A stretch of 64,000 nt of DNA from Magallana angulata (GCF_025612915.1 NC_069118.1:17560539-17624538); one strand, 5' to 3'. Shown: positions 13,001 through 23,696, numbered from the stretch's first letter. Numbers and translations are program-made. The notes: generated from the sequence alone by a model not told the origin.

Positions 13001-13804
13001 CTACATGTCTATCTTCAAAATCAAGTGTTTTCCGTTTGTATGTAAACAGACTGCACACTCCCCACAAAGCTGCTGCATGTGCCCTGACAAAAGTAGTTCC
13101 TGTAAAAATGACCGTCATCTAACAAAATACATGATCTATCTTTCGCAGTGGTAAAAATATTTTCAAATCTGAGTTAAGAAAATGTAAAAATCCAGTGAAG
13201 GATAAAAATTATTTAAAATTTACAGGTGAAAATATATAGTTACATGATTAGCATAATAAGTGATTTATAATATATGTTGATTATGAACACTTTTGGTTAT
13301 CACCACATTTTATATAGATAATGTTTATTAACAGATGTATAAACTTTGATAAGCATACGTTGATTACAGTTAACAACCGTTAAATATGATTTTAAATCAA
13401 TTTAAGGAGGCTGGGGGGGGGGGGGGGGGTCGAAATATAATGTAATATAAAACCATCAGAATTATTTGAAAATTTTATATGCAATTTCTGATGCTATTAA
13501 CTACTATTTGATAAAGACAAATTTCATATATTTTAATATAAAATTTTATCATTTCCTACTATTTTTATATGGAGCTCTCCTTTTAAAGGAGATCAATATT
13601 GTCTAAAATGGCAGCCACCCCCAGCCCCTTTAATATTCATTCAATCAGCACAATCTATTGTGAAACGTTTTAATCACTTTCGACTATGACCTGAAAGGAC
13701 GGTTTCAGATTTTTTTTGTCTAGTAAGTAAATCAACAAAATGAGAATTACAGGTCCTACAATGAACAAATAAACGTTTTTGACCAAAGTTCATTTCAAAT
13801 TCTC
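13001..13804. other. Non-coding stretch, partly array flank
   Basis: The part at about 13240-13400 is a diverged paralogue of 28960-29100 (shared GATAATGTTTATT and AACACCCGTT-like blocks). A G17 run lies at 13413-13429. No gene is seen. Confidence 0.5.
13413..13429 (+). repeat. Poly-G run
   Basis: Seventeen consecutive G residues; a potential G-quadruplex and sequencing trouble spot. Confidence 0.85.
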
Positions 13805-14115
13805 GAAATTCGAGATTCAATATCTAAATTAACCAATCAAATCATGGATCTGAAACCTGTAACCTAGCAACATTAAGCTGTTCTATATAAAGATCATTCG
13901 TACATGCTCTTTCCTACAAATAAATGTCTTAATAGCTCGTATATAGTGGTTATAAAATGGTTAAATTAACATTGATGAATTAACCCCACACAGTATAAAC
14001 AATTAAAATAGAGATAACACTGTTGGCTTTGCGAATCTAAGTGGTTTTCTTTGCCCTGTATGTATTTTCCCCCGAACAATTTTAACCCGAAGTGTATTCG
14101 CCCCAACTGTGTAAA
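13805..14115 (+). repeat. Left arm of a long diverged inverted repeat
   Basis: Subsegments 13805-13880 and 14030-14115 match, in reverse complement and in mirrored order, 16690-16765 and 16440-16556. A shared core is TTCGAGATTCAATATCTAAA. The arms are about 310-325 bp with about 2.3 kb between. This could be long terminal inverted repeats of a decayed DNA transposon, or two copies of one interspersed repeat in opposite orientation. No transposase is recognisable between the arms. Confidence 0.55.
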
Positions 14116-14318
14116 AATCGGCTCGCGAAGAAAGATCTGTTTAATCTAAATAATTAAAACTGAGTATGGTTTTAGCTATGAAACGAAACTCAATGAAATA
14201 ATCGACATGTCAAACTATAGGTTATGATAAAGTTTTAAACCAAAGAAGATATGATTTACAACCTCAACGACAACAATCCAGATAGTTTATTGTAGGGTAT
14301 GGCAATGCCATTGTCGAT

Positions 14319-14321
<3 letters not shown>

Positions 14322-14389
<68 letters not shown>
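14322..14389 (+). repeat. (GA)n microsatellite
   Basis: About 34 uninterrupted GA units. Confidence 0.95.
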
Positions 14390-14395
<6 letters not shown>

Positions 14396-14573
14396 AGTGT
14401 CAAATTCAATTTTGATTTAGAATTTGAAATTGATTTGATTTGATTTGATACAAGCATATATAGACAATAATTAAGCCTCTAAAAGGAGAACAGAGAGGAG
14501 GTAGCTAGGGTAGGGCAGACCAACTAGCAAGCTTTAATTTTAACGGTGTTAGCGCACCTGTGATTTACATCGA

Positions 14574-14576
<3 letters not shown>

Positions 14577-14636
<60 letters not shown>
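14577..14636 (+). repeat. (TC)n microsatellite
   Basis: About 30 uninterrupted TC units, complementary to the GA tract about 190 bp upstream, so the pair could form a foldback. Confidence 0.95.
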
Positions 14637-14640
<4 letters not shown>

Positions 14641-16439
14641 CCTAGCATTTCCTTTTCCGTGAGGGGGTTTGGGGTATTTATGATGTCTTACATTAGCTAG
14701 CGAAATGACAAAAAAAACCATGGAATTTTCTTTAAATTGTGTGCGGATGTTTTCAGTATATACATTTCAAGAGGGGGGGGGGAGCTATATAGTCCTAATT
14801 AATTTGTCAGTAATTCTTTCCCCACTTTTTTTTCTCTTCGTTTTCCAGGGTTTTTTTTAATTTGGCTCGGCAAATTAATATAAAAGTTTCTGTGTAGCTC
14901 GATAACGATGCAATGTAGATAAATTATAAGTAGTTTTACTTTCGATAAACAGGTACATATCCGTACTTGATTTTTTATTTGACTCTTATAATCGGATTTA
15001 ATATTCCAATAAATATAGGATAGGAAAGAGTAGACGGGACTTTTTTGCGCATATCCTACTGTACTATTCATTCAACATAAAACATAAACACATTTTAGCA
15101 AATAAAACGACAATTGTTTCATTTTTTTATGGGGAGGGAGGTGGTGCCGGTAAAGGACATGTATTGCTTGTGGCAGTTGTGCTATACTCTCATTTTTATA
15201 ATAGGTAATACTTTATATTGATATAAAATGAAAGTTTCCAATTACACTGTACATAGCTTCTATCATGCATTTTAACCCGTGCGAGAGTTTAAAACAATTT
15301 TAAAGCATTTAATTTAATTCAATCGATCATTTTTGGAATTTATTTTTCTGGATCCCCGCCTGATACGTCCGCCTCATTGTATATTAGAATTACATGTACA
15401 TTGACCATATGTACACATTAACTTAACCGGCTATGTGACGATAACATTTTTTATCAATGTTTTTGCAGGAGAGGTAACAAATAACAGCCTATTTGTTGGT
15501 TTTTGCACTGATTATTTGAGATAATTTGCCGCCATCTTTTATGCATTCCACACACCACTCACAGTTTCTTTATTTGGTGTTCTGTGTATGGCGACAAATA
15601 TTGGTAAATTTGCACCACTCGCCCCTTGTAGCTTCACCCTAATTACATTTTCTCTGGCTAACTGTAAAGTAATAGTATATTAAATACACATAGGTATCTT
15701 TGTTTGCAGTGCTTATTTACATCTTTAGAGATTTACTTATAAACAAAGTAAACATTTGTATGATTTATATGTAATTATTGTCAATTTTGGTGCGGGGGGG
15801 GGGGGTAGGAAACTACAGAGAAACATAACTTGGCTGTGATACATATGCTTGTCTATACCTTCTATCTTTCTTGTTGATATATCAATGAATGAATTATAAC
15901 GAAATATATGTACAACAATTAATTTTGAAATATTCATGCACAATCAAATTTTTAAAAAGTTTTACTGTTCTCTGCACAAGGAATGGGCAATGTGAACAAA
16001 TTGGCACCCTATCATCCCTACCTTTAATTGTAGAGAGTAGGTATCCTTCTATATTAAAAACAATTCCAAAAGTAAGACTCATAATAAGTTGTTTACTGAG
16101 AAAAGGAAAAAAATTGTATTAATTAATAATTCCGTATAATGTGATAATATCTCAATGATTTGTTTATCATCATAGTACTAGTGTATGACTGTATTCAAAC
16201 ATAAAAACGATAAGTAATGCTTATATTCATTGGTGAAACCGGACTGATTATTTATAATTAGATTATTTAGATACATGTACTAATCTTCATGCGCGGATTT
16301 AGAAAGGAGGGGGTCAGGGGATTTGGACCCCCCTCCTCGGGAAAATTGGAGCTTATTAAATTTACATAGTAAAATAATTCTCCAGCAGAAAAAATTAGCT
16401 ACGGTTATGAAGTTCTCTATCATAACCGTATTTTTATAC
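14637..16439. other. Non-coding stretch inside the inverted repeat
   Basis: Contains short poly-G runs (about 14771-14781 and 15796-15806). A G/C-rich foldback lies at about 16295-16345, where GGGGTCAGGGG faces GGACCCCCCTCC. No open frame here resembles a known protein. Confidence 0.5.
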
Positions 16440-16765
16440 AAAAGGGGTGAATAAATCCGGGTTTTAAACTATTACTGGTGGTGAAATATCCCTGGGTTAA
16501 AACGCATCAGGTGGAAATGCACCAGGGCAAACAAAATCACTTAGATCCGCGAAGCACACTGCATTATTACTAGTCTACTTAGATATTCTGTGTAAAAGTA
16601 AATACAGACAATTACATGGTTAGGTGGGGAGAAGTGAACATAACATTTTTTGTATATAAGAGCATGCACGGATGATTTTTATTTAGAACAGTTTGGTGTC
16701 GCTAGGATACATATTTTTAGATCCTTGATTTGATTGGTTAATTTAGATATTGAATCTCGAATTTC
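16440..16765 (-). repeat. Right arm of the long diverged inverted repeat
   Basis: Mirror partner of 13805-14115. Just beyond it, 16765-16840 carries several tandem ATTTTGAATCTCGT-like units of about 15-20 bp. Confidence 0.55.
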
Positions 16766-16879
16766 AAATCTTGAATCTCGTATTTCAAATCCTGTATTTT
16801 GAATCTCGTATTTTGAATCTCGAATCTCGAATGATCCTTCTCGGATTTTGTAGATGGGAGTATTATCATCAGCATAACC

Positions 16880-16977
16880 TATAATATGTAATATAATATA
16901 ATATAATATATATAATATATTATAATATGATATAATATATATGATATGATATGATTTGATATCATATCATATCATAT

Positions 16978-17067
<90 letters not shown>
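16880..17067. repeat. AT-rich tract ending in (TA)n
   Basis: Degenerate AATAT and ATGAT iterations are followed by about 43 TA units. The preceding TATCATCAGCATAAC recurs before AT tracts at about 28870, 40405 and 49910, so this is the array's own AT tract. Confidence 0.85.
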
Positions 17068-17070
<3 letters not shown>

Positions 17071-17687
17071 AACATAAAAAATGGTAAATGAAAATGGGTG
17101 ATGAGTACCGAGAGACACTCTGAAGTCGCAAACGCCCGATTCTTTGACTGTTCCGAGTATTTCAGATCACGTGATCAAAGGGTATAAATACGAGATGCCG
17201 TGAGTCAGCAGTCAGTCGCAGTGTAGACGCTGAAGTGAATACTTCCAGGTAAGCTTATTGTTTGTAAGTCAATATTGCTCAGCGATTTGCAGAACAATAA
17301 TACTGGCGTATAGAAGCAACTTGTCTTCGTGAGCGTTGCTTGTTAGATTCAGCGGGTAGACATTAGTTATCAGTTACGAGGGTGCTTCATAGGGTTGCTT
17401 TGAAGTGACCGATAGAAGCGACGGGTTGTTTGAAGCGACCGATATAAGCGACGGGTCGTTTGAAGTGACTGGTATAAGCGACGGGGTGTGTCGGAGCGAC
17501 GCATAGAGTTCGGCTACGGCCCATACATTCAAATATTTATAATTAAGTGAGTTTTGAATCAATAAACGCTAGGCAAGCGATAAGGAAAATTATTATATAT
17601 CTTAAACGATTATCATAAAAATCAAACACCTCAGCAAGGTATTTGAGGGGACCCATTATAAAAATTAGCGTGTTTAGGCAGACACGT

Positions 17688-17690
<3 letters not shown>
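17068..17690 (+). mobile_element. Solo LTR of an LTR retrotransposon (fossil)
   Basis: A 623-bp block of distinctly higher GC sits inside a TA repeat. It begins TGTAAC and ends GTTAC. A TATA box (TATAAATA, 17183-17190) and an AATAAA signal (17561-17566) lie in U3-R-U5 order. Three tandem 30-bp units (17401, 17431 and 17461, core AAGCGACGGG) lie in the second half. The paralogous AT tracts at 28.9, 40.4 and 50.0 kb lack it. No internal region is present, so it looks like the product of LTR-LTR recombination. Family is not determined; Gypsy/Ty3-type is a guess. The target duplication cannot be read because it lies within TA repeats. Confidence 0.55.

Positions 17691-17767
<77 letters not shown>
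17691..17767 (+). repeat. (TA)n microsatellite
   Basis: About 38 TA units, the right half of the tract split by the LTR. Confidence 0.95.
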
Positions 17768-17769
<2 letters not shown>

Positions 17770-18055
17770 TCCTAAGTTCCACTACATGATATCAGAGACA
17801 GACGCACATTGCAAACGTATGTCGATAGATTACAAGGATGCTCAATGTTTTTATTGAAATATATACGCACTAATGGAACGCTAACTCTTTGCTTGCCGCC
17901 TGCCTTCATAATTGTCGTGAATAAAGTTATAATACGTAAAACCTCTTACACTTAAAATAACATAAGTAAATAAGGAATATATTTCTTTAGAAAAATAAGA
18001 ACAGACTGAAAATAAAGCAAAGGACATTAAAAGGTATTTCAAGTTTTTAAATAAT

Positions 18056-18061
18056 TTTATT
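18056..18061 (-). terminator. Polyadenylation signal of copy B
   Basis: AATAAA on the minus strand, about 140 nt past the stop. The same sequence is at 29726-29731 (D) and 41212-41217 (F). Confidence 0.5.
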
Positions 18062-18201
18062 ACACAACATACATAATAAAGCCAAAAACGCAGATCATCA
18101 GATCATCAGACAAAAAGTTTCGGACAGAAGCTTTATTAATTATTCAGTTTATTTTCTGCATAAGTCAAAGCAAGTACCAACTATTTACGCAATGTATTTT
18201 A

Positions 18202-19857
18202 CTAAATATATTTAATGACCTTGATATCTCCAGTAGTGTACTCGGCAACAAACAAGTTGTCAAGTGTATCAACGCACATACCGGTAGGATCATCGAACAT
18301 TATGTTATCAATATGACGCAAGAACTGTCCATCCTGATCCAGAATGTGGATACAGAGATTGCCACAATCTGCTACCAATATCTGACTCTGACTGTTTGTT
18401 GTGATGCCACGAGGAATAAACGGATTCTCCTTTGATGGATGACCGGTGTAACGGAATCGGAGTTTCCCAGCCTGACTAACAACAACCACTGCACCGGCTG
18501 CACGGTCAGCCACGCATATATTTAGGTTTCTGTTTTCTGCTATGAATTTTATTTTGTAAGCCTCTGAGTACAGAGGTTTACCGTCCTTATCATATTGAAT
18601 CGTTTGTTTCTCAACTGAGCCTGAGTATCGAACAACTTTGTATTGAGGTTTGTCCTCATCCCACATCACAACCAAAAGATCATCGGAGGAAGTGACACAA
18701 AGATACAGGGGTATCCATCCCTGTAGAGTAATTATTTCTTTAATCTGACCATTCACTACTTTATTTACAGTGCGCAATTTATAATCACTAAACAGTAAAC
18801 AACCATCACGTGTTACTGCTTTATCACTAGGATATTCTTCAGACTTTGTTTTGATTGCATTGATTGAGTTACCTTTAATGTTGAAGCATTTTATTTCGCT
18901 AACTTGAGCAGACGCCCAAATTTCTTGTTCGCTGTAAAAGGAAACATTTTTGAGATTGGTATACCCTGTGTTAAACTTGTTGATGATCACTGGTGTATCC
19001 AACAGTTCTCTGGAGGACCCCCTTTGTTTCCTCAAGGTGTAGCCATTTTCATTTGTGGTAGATGTTAGAGGTTTAATGGATCCAATCAATTTTTTAGCTT
19101 CTATTCTATCCACTGGTCTCGGACAAAATGTAGGCATTGTCACATGAATTTTTGGAGGAAGTTTACCAAATTCGTTGTTTCTTGAACTGTATTCTATGAT
19201 TCTAGACACGACATTGGATTCCCTCTGTAGGTCCTTCAAAGTTGATAAGTTTTCCTTTATCATAGTCTCTATTTGTTTTATCTCTTTTAAATGCTTCACC
19301 AAGATGCCCCGATGGCTTACTTTGATCTCGTTTATTTCGTTCTTCATTTGTTCGATAGCTCTATCAATTTCTTTATGCCATTCCTCTCCTTGTTTGGACA
19401 TTATTATTATAATTTTTCCATACTCTCCATCTAGGCTGACAATCTGGCTCTCCAATGATTTTCTTATTTCTTCATATGTTGGAGAAATTACATTTTCTAT
19501 TTCTTCTGTATCTTTTTTAATGTTTTCTTTCTTCGAATTGTAGCTGTCTTCTAAGTCTACTACATTATGATCTTTGTGTTCTTTTAATATCAAGCATTTG
19601 GCGCAAATAGAATTGTTACATGACATGCATTGCAGTTTGCATGTTTCTTTCGAATGTTTCTTACAATTTGGAAAAATCAGGGTGGATTTTCGTTGCTTGA
19701 ATGGGACAATTTTATGTTTGTCATATTCATCTGAGATGTGTTCTCCTATACATAGCTTGCATAGTTTGACATGACAGAAGTCACAATAATTCTGTACAAC
19801 GTTATCTGTACAAAAGTCACACCGTACCACGTCCTGGAAACTGAGATCAGGATCCAT
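18202..19857 (-). CDS. Copy B: RING-less TRIM-like protein, B-box x2 / coiled coil / NHL propeller
   Basis: An intact 551-codon frame in one exon. B-box 1 ligands are C13, C16, C25, C28, C33, C36, H40 and H48; B-box 2 ligands are C65, H68, C77, C80, C85, C88, H94 and H97. About 100-225 is charged, heptad-like coiled coil. Then comes a linker with NEFGKLPPKIHV and a propeller from about 290. The last three blades are clear NHL-type repeats ([59 protein letters not shown]). There is no N-terminal RING, so E3 ligase activity by itself is not expected. Family members are usually cytoplasmic scaffolds or ligand binders, and bivalve expansions are often linked to immunity; that role is inferred. 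The start is set by an AG acceptor touching the ATG. Distinctive changes include MDPDLSFQD and the IIIIM run in the coiled coil. Confidence 0.9.
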   Translation of the reverse strand: MDPDLSFQDVVRCDFCTDNVVQNYCDFCHVKLCKLCIGEHISDEYDKHKIVPFKQRKSTLIFPNCKKHSKETCKLQCMSCNNSICAKCLILKEHKDHNVVDLEDSYNSKKENIKKDTEEIENVISPTYEEIRKSLESQIVSLDGEYGKIIIIMSKQGEEWHKEIDRAIEQMKNEINEIKVSHRGILVKHLKEIKQIETMIKENLSTLKDLQRESNVVSRIIEYSSRNNEFGKLPPKIHVTMPTFCPRPVDRIEAKKLIGSIKPLTSTTNENGYTLRKQRGSSRELLDTPVIINKFNTGYTNLKNVSFYSEQEIWASAQVSEIKCFNIKGNSINAIKTKSEEYPSDKAVTRDGCLLFSDYKLRTVNKVVNGQIKEIITLQGWIPLYLCVTSSDDLLVVMWDEDKPQYKVVRYSGSVEKQTIQYDKDGKPLYSEAYKIKFIAENRNLNICVADRAAGAVVVVSQAGKLRFRYTGHPSKENPFIPRGITTNSQSQILVADCGNLCIHILDQDGQFLRHIDNIMFDDPTGMCVDTLDNLFVAEYTTGDIKVIKYI

Positions 19858-20065
19858 CTAATCAACAACAGAGTGTACATGTAATACAGCATTTATCTGT
19901 GCATCAAAATACGTTAGCTTCCAATTTATTTTAATATAGTTTTTTCTGTTATCTTAGCTTTTGAATATATACTCTAAATGAAAATAAATGAAAGACAGTG
20001 TTTACCTTGTTGGATAAAATGGCGGATCGTGGTCACCCACTACCAAGTCAGCTGACAGGAAATTC
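19858..20065 (-). promoter_or_regulatory. Leader intron, 5' non-coding exon and core promoter module of copy B
   Basis: On the minus strand the first exon ends ATCCAACAAG|GTAAAC at 20006. A 148-nt intron (19858-20005) ends in AG directly before ATG. The exon carries CCGCCATTTT (plus strand AAAATGGCGG, about 20017-20026), which fits the YY1 consensus. The perfect palindrome GTCAGCTGAC (E-box core CAGCTG) lies about 25-30 bp further upstream. The transcription start is not determined. Confidence 0.65.
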
Positions 20066-21067
20066 CATATAATGTAAATTGAATTTCTTATGTTAATAAA
20101 TTTCTTCTACTGATATTATGTTATTAAATAAATAAGTTATCCCTCCATCTCGATAAAACCAGTAATAAAATTTTGTAAAGAATTTTTGACACCTGGGACA
20201 GTAATATATCATAACTGGAAAAACCCAATTGTCCTGACTTTAGTTTTGTGATGTATTTACGTTTAAATATTCAATGCATGCATGTGCATTGATAAGTGTT
20301 CATGATCTTTAAAGTTACTGTACATTAGTTAATATTCAGACTATGCTCATTCAACAAATACGATGTGTGAAAATGTATAAGCGCTCATTGATTTAAGTTA
20401 TTTTAGAATTACTGGGAGGGGGGGGGGGGTAAAACTCAATAAAATATTTCCTTCCACTCCGTATAATTTCCTCTATTTCTTACGAAAAATGATTGTAATT
20501 CACAATTGTATAGTATCTGACAGGACTGAAATCTACAGGATCCAGTGCTACGATTGGTCGAAACCTTCAACGACCTAAAAAAAATCACGGACTGAACGAA
20601 AAATCATGATCTTAGACTCAAATTCCCATATAAGACGTTATTAGATATTTCTTTTTTTATTATGTAAACATACTGATGTACATTAAACAACAATTTAGTT
20701 ACTTTTATTAACAGTTTACGATCAATTCATAATTTTTTAAAAAGACAAATGTAAATATAATATCATACATTGGTATTATTAAGGCACATCTGTAGAAAAA
20801 CTATATGTGCATATATTAATGATGAAAGGTAATCTATACTCAAATTTCCTGTGCATTCCACATGTATTACATTGGGAAATCTGTTAACAATCGTTAAGTG
20901 TGTACTAGTACAATATTGGACAATTTGTGCACATCCTTTATTTACATATATTACGTATTGGTCAATATTTAGGTGCATAATTGTCATAAATATATACTAT
21001 ATATACATATAAATATCGATACATACTTATCTTATTAGGTTGTATGTCATAAGCTCTCAACACACCA
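20066..21067. other. Upstream flank of copy B
   Basis: Non-coding. Near-identical to 31730-32734 and more distantly related to 43225-44160 and 57015-58320. It contains a length-variable poly-G tract (G12, 20418-20429). From about 20790 there are iterated motifs of the type ACATGTATTATATTGGACAA. Confidence 0.7.
20217..20226 (-). promoter_or_regulatory. Candidate Rel/NF-kB site upstream of copy B
   Basis: Minus strand reads GGGTTTTTCC, a good match to Dorsal/Rel sites, about 210 bp upstream of the 5' splice donor. GGTTTTTCC is kept at the same place for C, D, E (39012-39020), F, G (49063-49071), H and I (57172-57180). Motif match only. Confidence 0.35.
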
Positions 21068-21078
21068 TCATGTTTGTC

Positions 21079-21314
21079 TAAGTAGCGTAGTAAACAATGC
21101 GCTGCGACCCGAGTTCGATCCCCGTGATCGACAGTGGTTGTATGTTACAGGGTATGGCGGTTGCCTGCTTGGACACGTGGGTTCTCTCCGGGTACTCCGG
21201 CTTCTTCCCACACCAATGACCCCTCGCTCTAACATCCGTGCCAACGAGAGATAATAATATAAGTTGTAGAAATTGCTTATCAATCATTGTAGAATAAATA
21301 AAGTTCAGTTTAGT
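21079..21314 (+). mobile_element. tRNA-derived SINE, 236 bp
   Basis: Flanked by perfect 11-bp target duplications TCATGTTTGTC (21068-21078 and 21315-21325). A Pol III B-box-like GTTCGATCCC is at 21113-21122, followed by a conserved-looking central part (CTCCGGGTACTCCGGCTTCT) and an AATAAATAAAG-containing tail. The central part recalls Meta-type SINEs of marine invertebrates, from memory. Paralogous unoccupied sites exist at 44736-44746 and 58919-58929. Confidence 0.8.
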
Positions 21315-21325
21315 TCATGTTTGTC

Positions 21326-21945
21326 GATCTGTACAAAGACGCCAAATACACTGTACATGTACCATATTGGAAAATATGTACATGGATATCGTGTACATGT
21401 ATTATATTAGACAATCTGTACATAGATACCCGGTAGTATGCACATTTAAGTTTTCAACTCCAATTAATGAAAAGCTTTAATTTGCAAAAAAAAAATATTC
21501 AATTACATACAGTTTACCACAATTACCATAATTATATATCAAAAAAATAACTTAATATTTGAAAGATAAAAATATCAAAATGAATACATAACTTCACTGG
21601 GTAATGTATATCACAGTTAATCCAAGAAAATTATTAGATTTCATTCAACAATCAATTAAAGTACAACAAAACAAAAATCCTTGGAAATGATCACTTCCAA
21701 ATTGCACATTGGTATTCATAAGGTAAACAGTTGAGCATGTAGCATAAACTACATATAACAATACATATTATTCATTATATTTCAATAGTATACTTGGTAT
21801 GCAGTCTCTGTACATAAATGTAGAATCTAATGGCAACATTCTGTAGAATACCGGTATAACATGACATGATATCAGCTAAGCTTGCCTTTAGGTTTTGCAA
21901 ACTGGATACATGGAACATATTTGCATTTTTTTCTAGCAAGGCGGA
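21326..21945. repeat. Remnant of the RCC1-type gene's 3' flank
   Basis: Aligns with 58930-59525 (GTACATGTACCATATTGGAA, ATCACTTCCAAATTGCACAT and CTTTAGGTTTTGCAAA landmarks). Homology stops at the TTTTTTCTAGCA near 21945, where other DNA begins. No coding part of the neighbour gene is included. Confidence 0.7.
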
Positions 21946-21977
21946 TCCTGGTCCCCCGTGATACAGCGAGCAAGGCC

Positions 21978-22167
21978 AAAGAAAGACGAACACGGTCACA
22001 TAGAAAGATATTTTTATCTCGTAATAAGGAGAAAAGATCTCGTTCTCACGAGTGAATCATTTCATAACGAGAAAATTACAAGATCTTTTTTCGTAATAAC
22101 GAAATAAGATCACTTCTCGTTTTACGTGATCAAAATATTTTTTGTGTGGTCCCATTCGTCTTTCGTA
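21978..22167. mobile_element. Short MITE-like element (about 190 bp)
   Basis: A 10-bp perfect inverted repeat GAAAGACGAA (21981-21990) / TTCGTCTTTC (22155-22164), with weaker match further inward. Inside are repeated sub-motifs such as ATCTCGTAATAA, TCTCACGAG and TTACGTGATC. Non-coding. Second copy at about 33651-33840. Confidence 0.45.
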
Positions 22168-22387
22168 TAACATACATAACGCTGCCCAAAAATATAAAAA
22201 GGTTAATTCTGTCTGGTTTAAAAAAACCTATTCATTTCTGCAAAAAATTATTGTCATTTTTTAGATGTTCATGGGAAACAAATTTCAAACTGCCATAAAA
22301 GTATCGGTATATATTTGTAATAAATTACTTTATACAGTTAGTTTAGCTCCGTGATTAATATTAATTATTCATGAAAACTCTTGATGC

Positions 22388-22600
22388 ACTGTAGATTACT
22401 AATTAAACACGAGGAATTAATATTCGCGTAAAATCGCAAAAGGCACATCTCGCGGGTTCTAAAATCTCGCTTTTATGACAGATGTAAACTAAAGAAACTA
22501 TGCTTAAAATCTGGTGTTCGCAATTTCATATTCTCGCGATTTGATGCAAAACGGTTGAATTGCAGAATTAAGCACTCGCGAAAAATAATGAATCTACAGT
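22388..22600. mobile_element. Probable MITE with CTGTAGATT ends (about 213 bp)
   Basis: CTGTAGATT (22389-22397) faces AATCTACAG (22591-22599). The inner flanks are similar (CACGAGGAATTAA against TTAAGCACTCGCG). The interior is unusually rich in CGCG and TCTCG. Second copy at 34062-34272. Target duplication not resolved. Confidence 0.45.
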
Positions 22601-22917
22601 ATACCACTTTTGTCTCTATATGAGTCTTAATCAGATCTACTTCGATTTCTTGCAAATTGTTTAGTGTTTAACAATCAATCAAAAACAAGTAAATATATCT
22701 ATATAGTTTTCTAAACATTTTTGAAAGCTAACTTACCATTCTTTTAAGCAAATGCTATTATACCCGCCTCGACATCGAAACAACTCTTTATAGGGGGGGG
22801 GCACGTTATCTTAATAATTATGTTGTTTTATAAATCAAATCTCTAAATTTACTGCGTTGTATATTATCAAATATATTCTGAACAAAACCATCATTTTAGA
22901 TAGTACATAACAGTTAA

Positions 22918-23403
22918 AGGGGCATGGTCCCGATTTTGGTCAAATTTTATTTTTCTGTTATGATTATTTGCAATGCTTGAGGAATGCATTTCTAATGATC
23001 AAATGAAATTTGGGTGCCAGTCGTTGAGTTTTAAGCAAGATACAGGGCTCACAATTCTTCGCCATGTAAACAAGGCTCGTCCCCTGTTTTTGTTTACATA
23101 TGTTCAATATACCGGTAAAAAAAATGTCAAGCTAGTTTGTCTATCTTATTATTCATTTTAAGCATAAATAAACAGTTCCTAACGATTAATACATTTATTT
23201 TAGGTATAAAGCTGGAATTTTCACTTCAACATTCGAAATGTAAACAAACGCTTTGTTTACATAAAATTGTAAGTTCTGTAACTCGCTTATAACACATCAA
23301 ATGACACTCAAATTTTGGTTGCTTATTAAAAATGCCTTACTAAAGCATTGTAAACATTAAAATCCAAAAACTAGTTTTTGACCAAAATCGGGACCATGCC
23401 CCT
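22918..23403. mobile_element. TTAA-flanked MITE, 486 bp (piggyBac-type)
   Basis: Flanked on both sides by TTAA (22914-22917 and 23404-23407). Terminal inverted repeats are perfect over at least 26 bp, starting AGGGGCATGGTCCCGATTTT. No transposase. TTAA duplication is the hallmark of piggyBac-superfamily elements, so this is probably a non-autonomous derivative. The interior has several GTTTACAT/ATGTAAAC motifs. Second copy at 34596-35082. Confidence 0.85.
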
Positions 23404-23696
23404 TTAATGCATCAAACCAGGGCAACTTTATACATAATTTATAAAGTGAATATGAGATTTCCTGTGACTAAGCATAAAACAAAGAAGAAATATAGAAACT
23501 ATTTAATACTTTTAATACAGTATGCTAAAGTTTGCATAAGTTTCACAATATAGCATGATTGATTTAAATATAAAGCAAACATAAATCAGACAAGAACTGG
23601 AGAGAAAAAGATACATTTAATCTAGCTCCCATTAACAGACGTGATACAGGTCGATCGAGTACCAACTATTTACACACGGTGGATCACTTGAGGTAT

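Noticed and set aside
12897-13122. Two overlapping opposite-strand frames of 71-73 codons
   Set aside because: They overlap the pseudo-exon of the RCC1-type gene and unrelated DNA next to it; no domain and no splice context.
17097-17560. Host promoter and first exon, from TATAAATA and CAGGTAAG
   Set aside because: The block is bounded by TGTAAC and GTTAC, inserted in a TA repeat, has U3-R-U5-like signals and is absent from paralogous sites; a solo LTR fits better.
19175-19543. 122-codon plus-strand frame (MFLELYSM...), repeated antisense to E (37968-38336) and H (52171-52539)
   Set aside because: It lies exactly antisense to the coiled-coil codons of B-box genes; its conservation follows from the coding strand and its hydrophobic composition mirrors Lys/Glu-rich sense codons.
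21085-21160. tRNA gene suggested by GTTCGATCCC
   Set aside because: No cloverleaf can be drawn and the region is bounded by target duplications; it is the head of a SINE.
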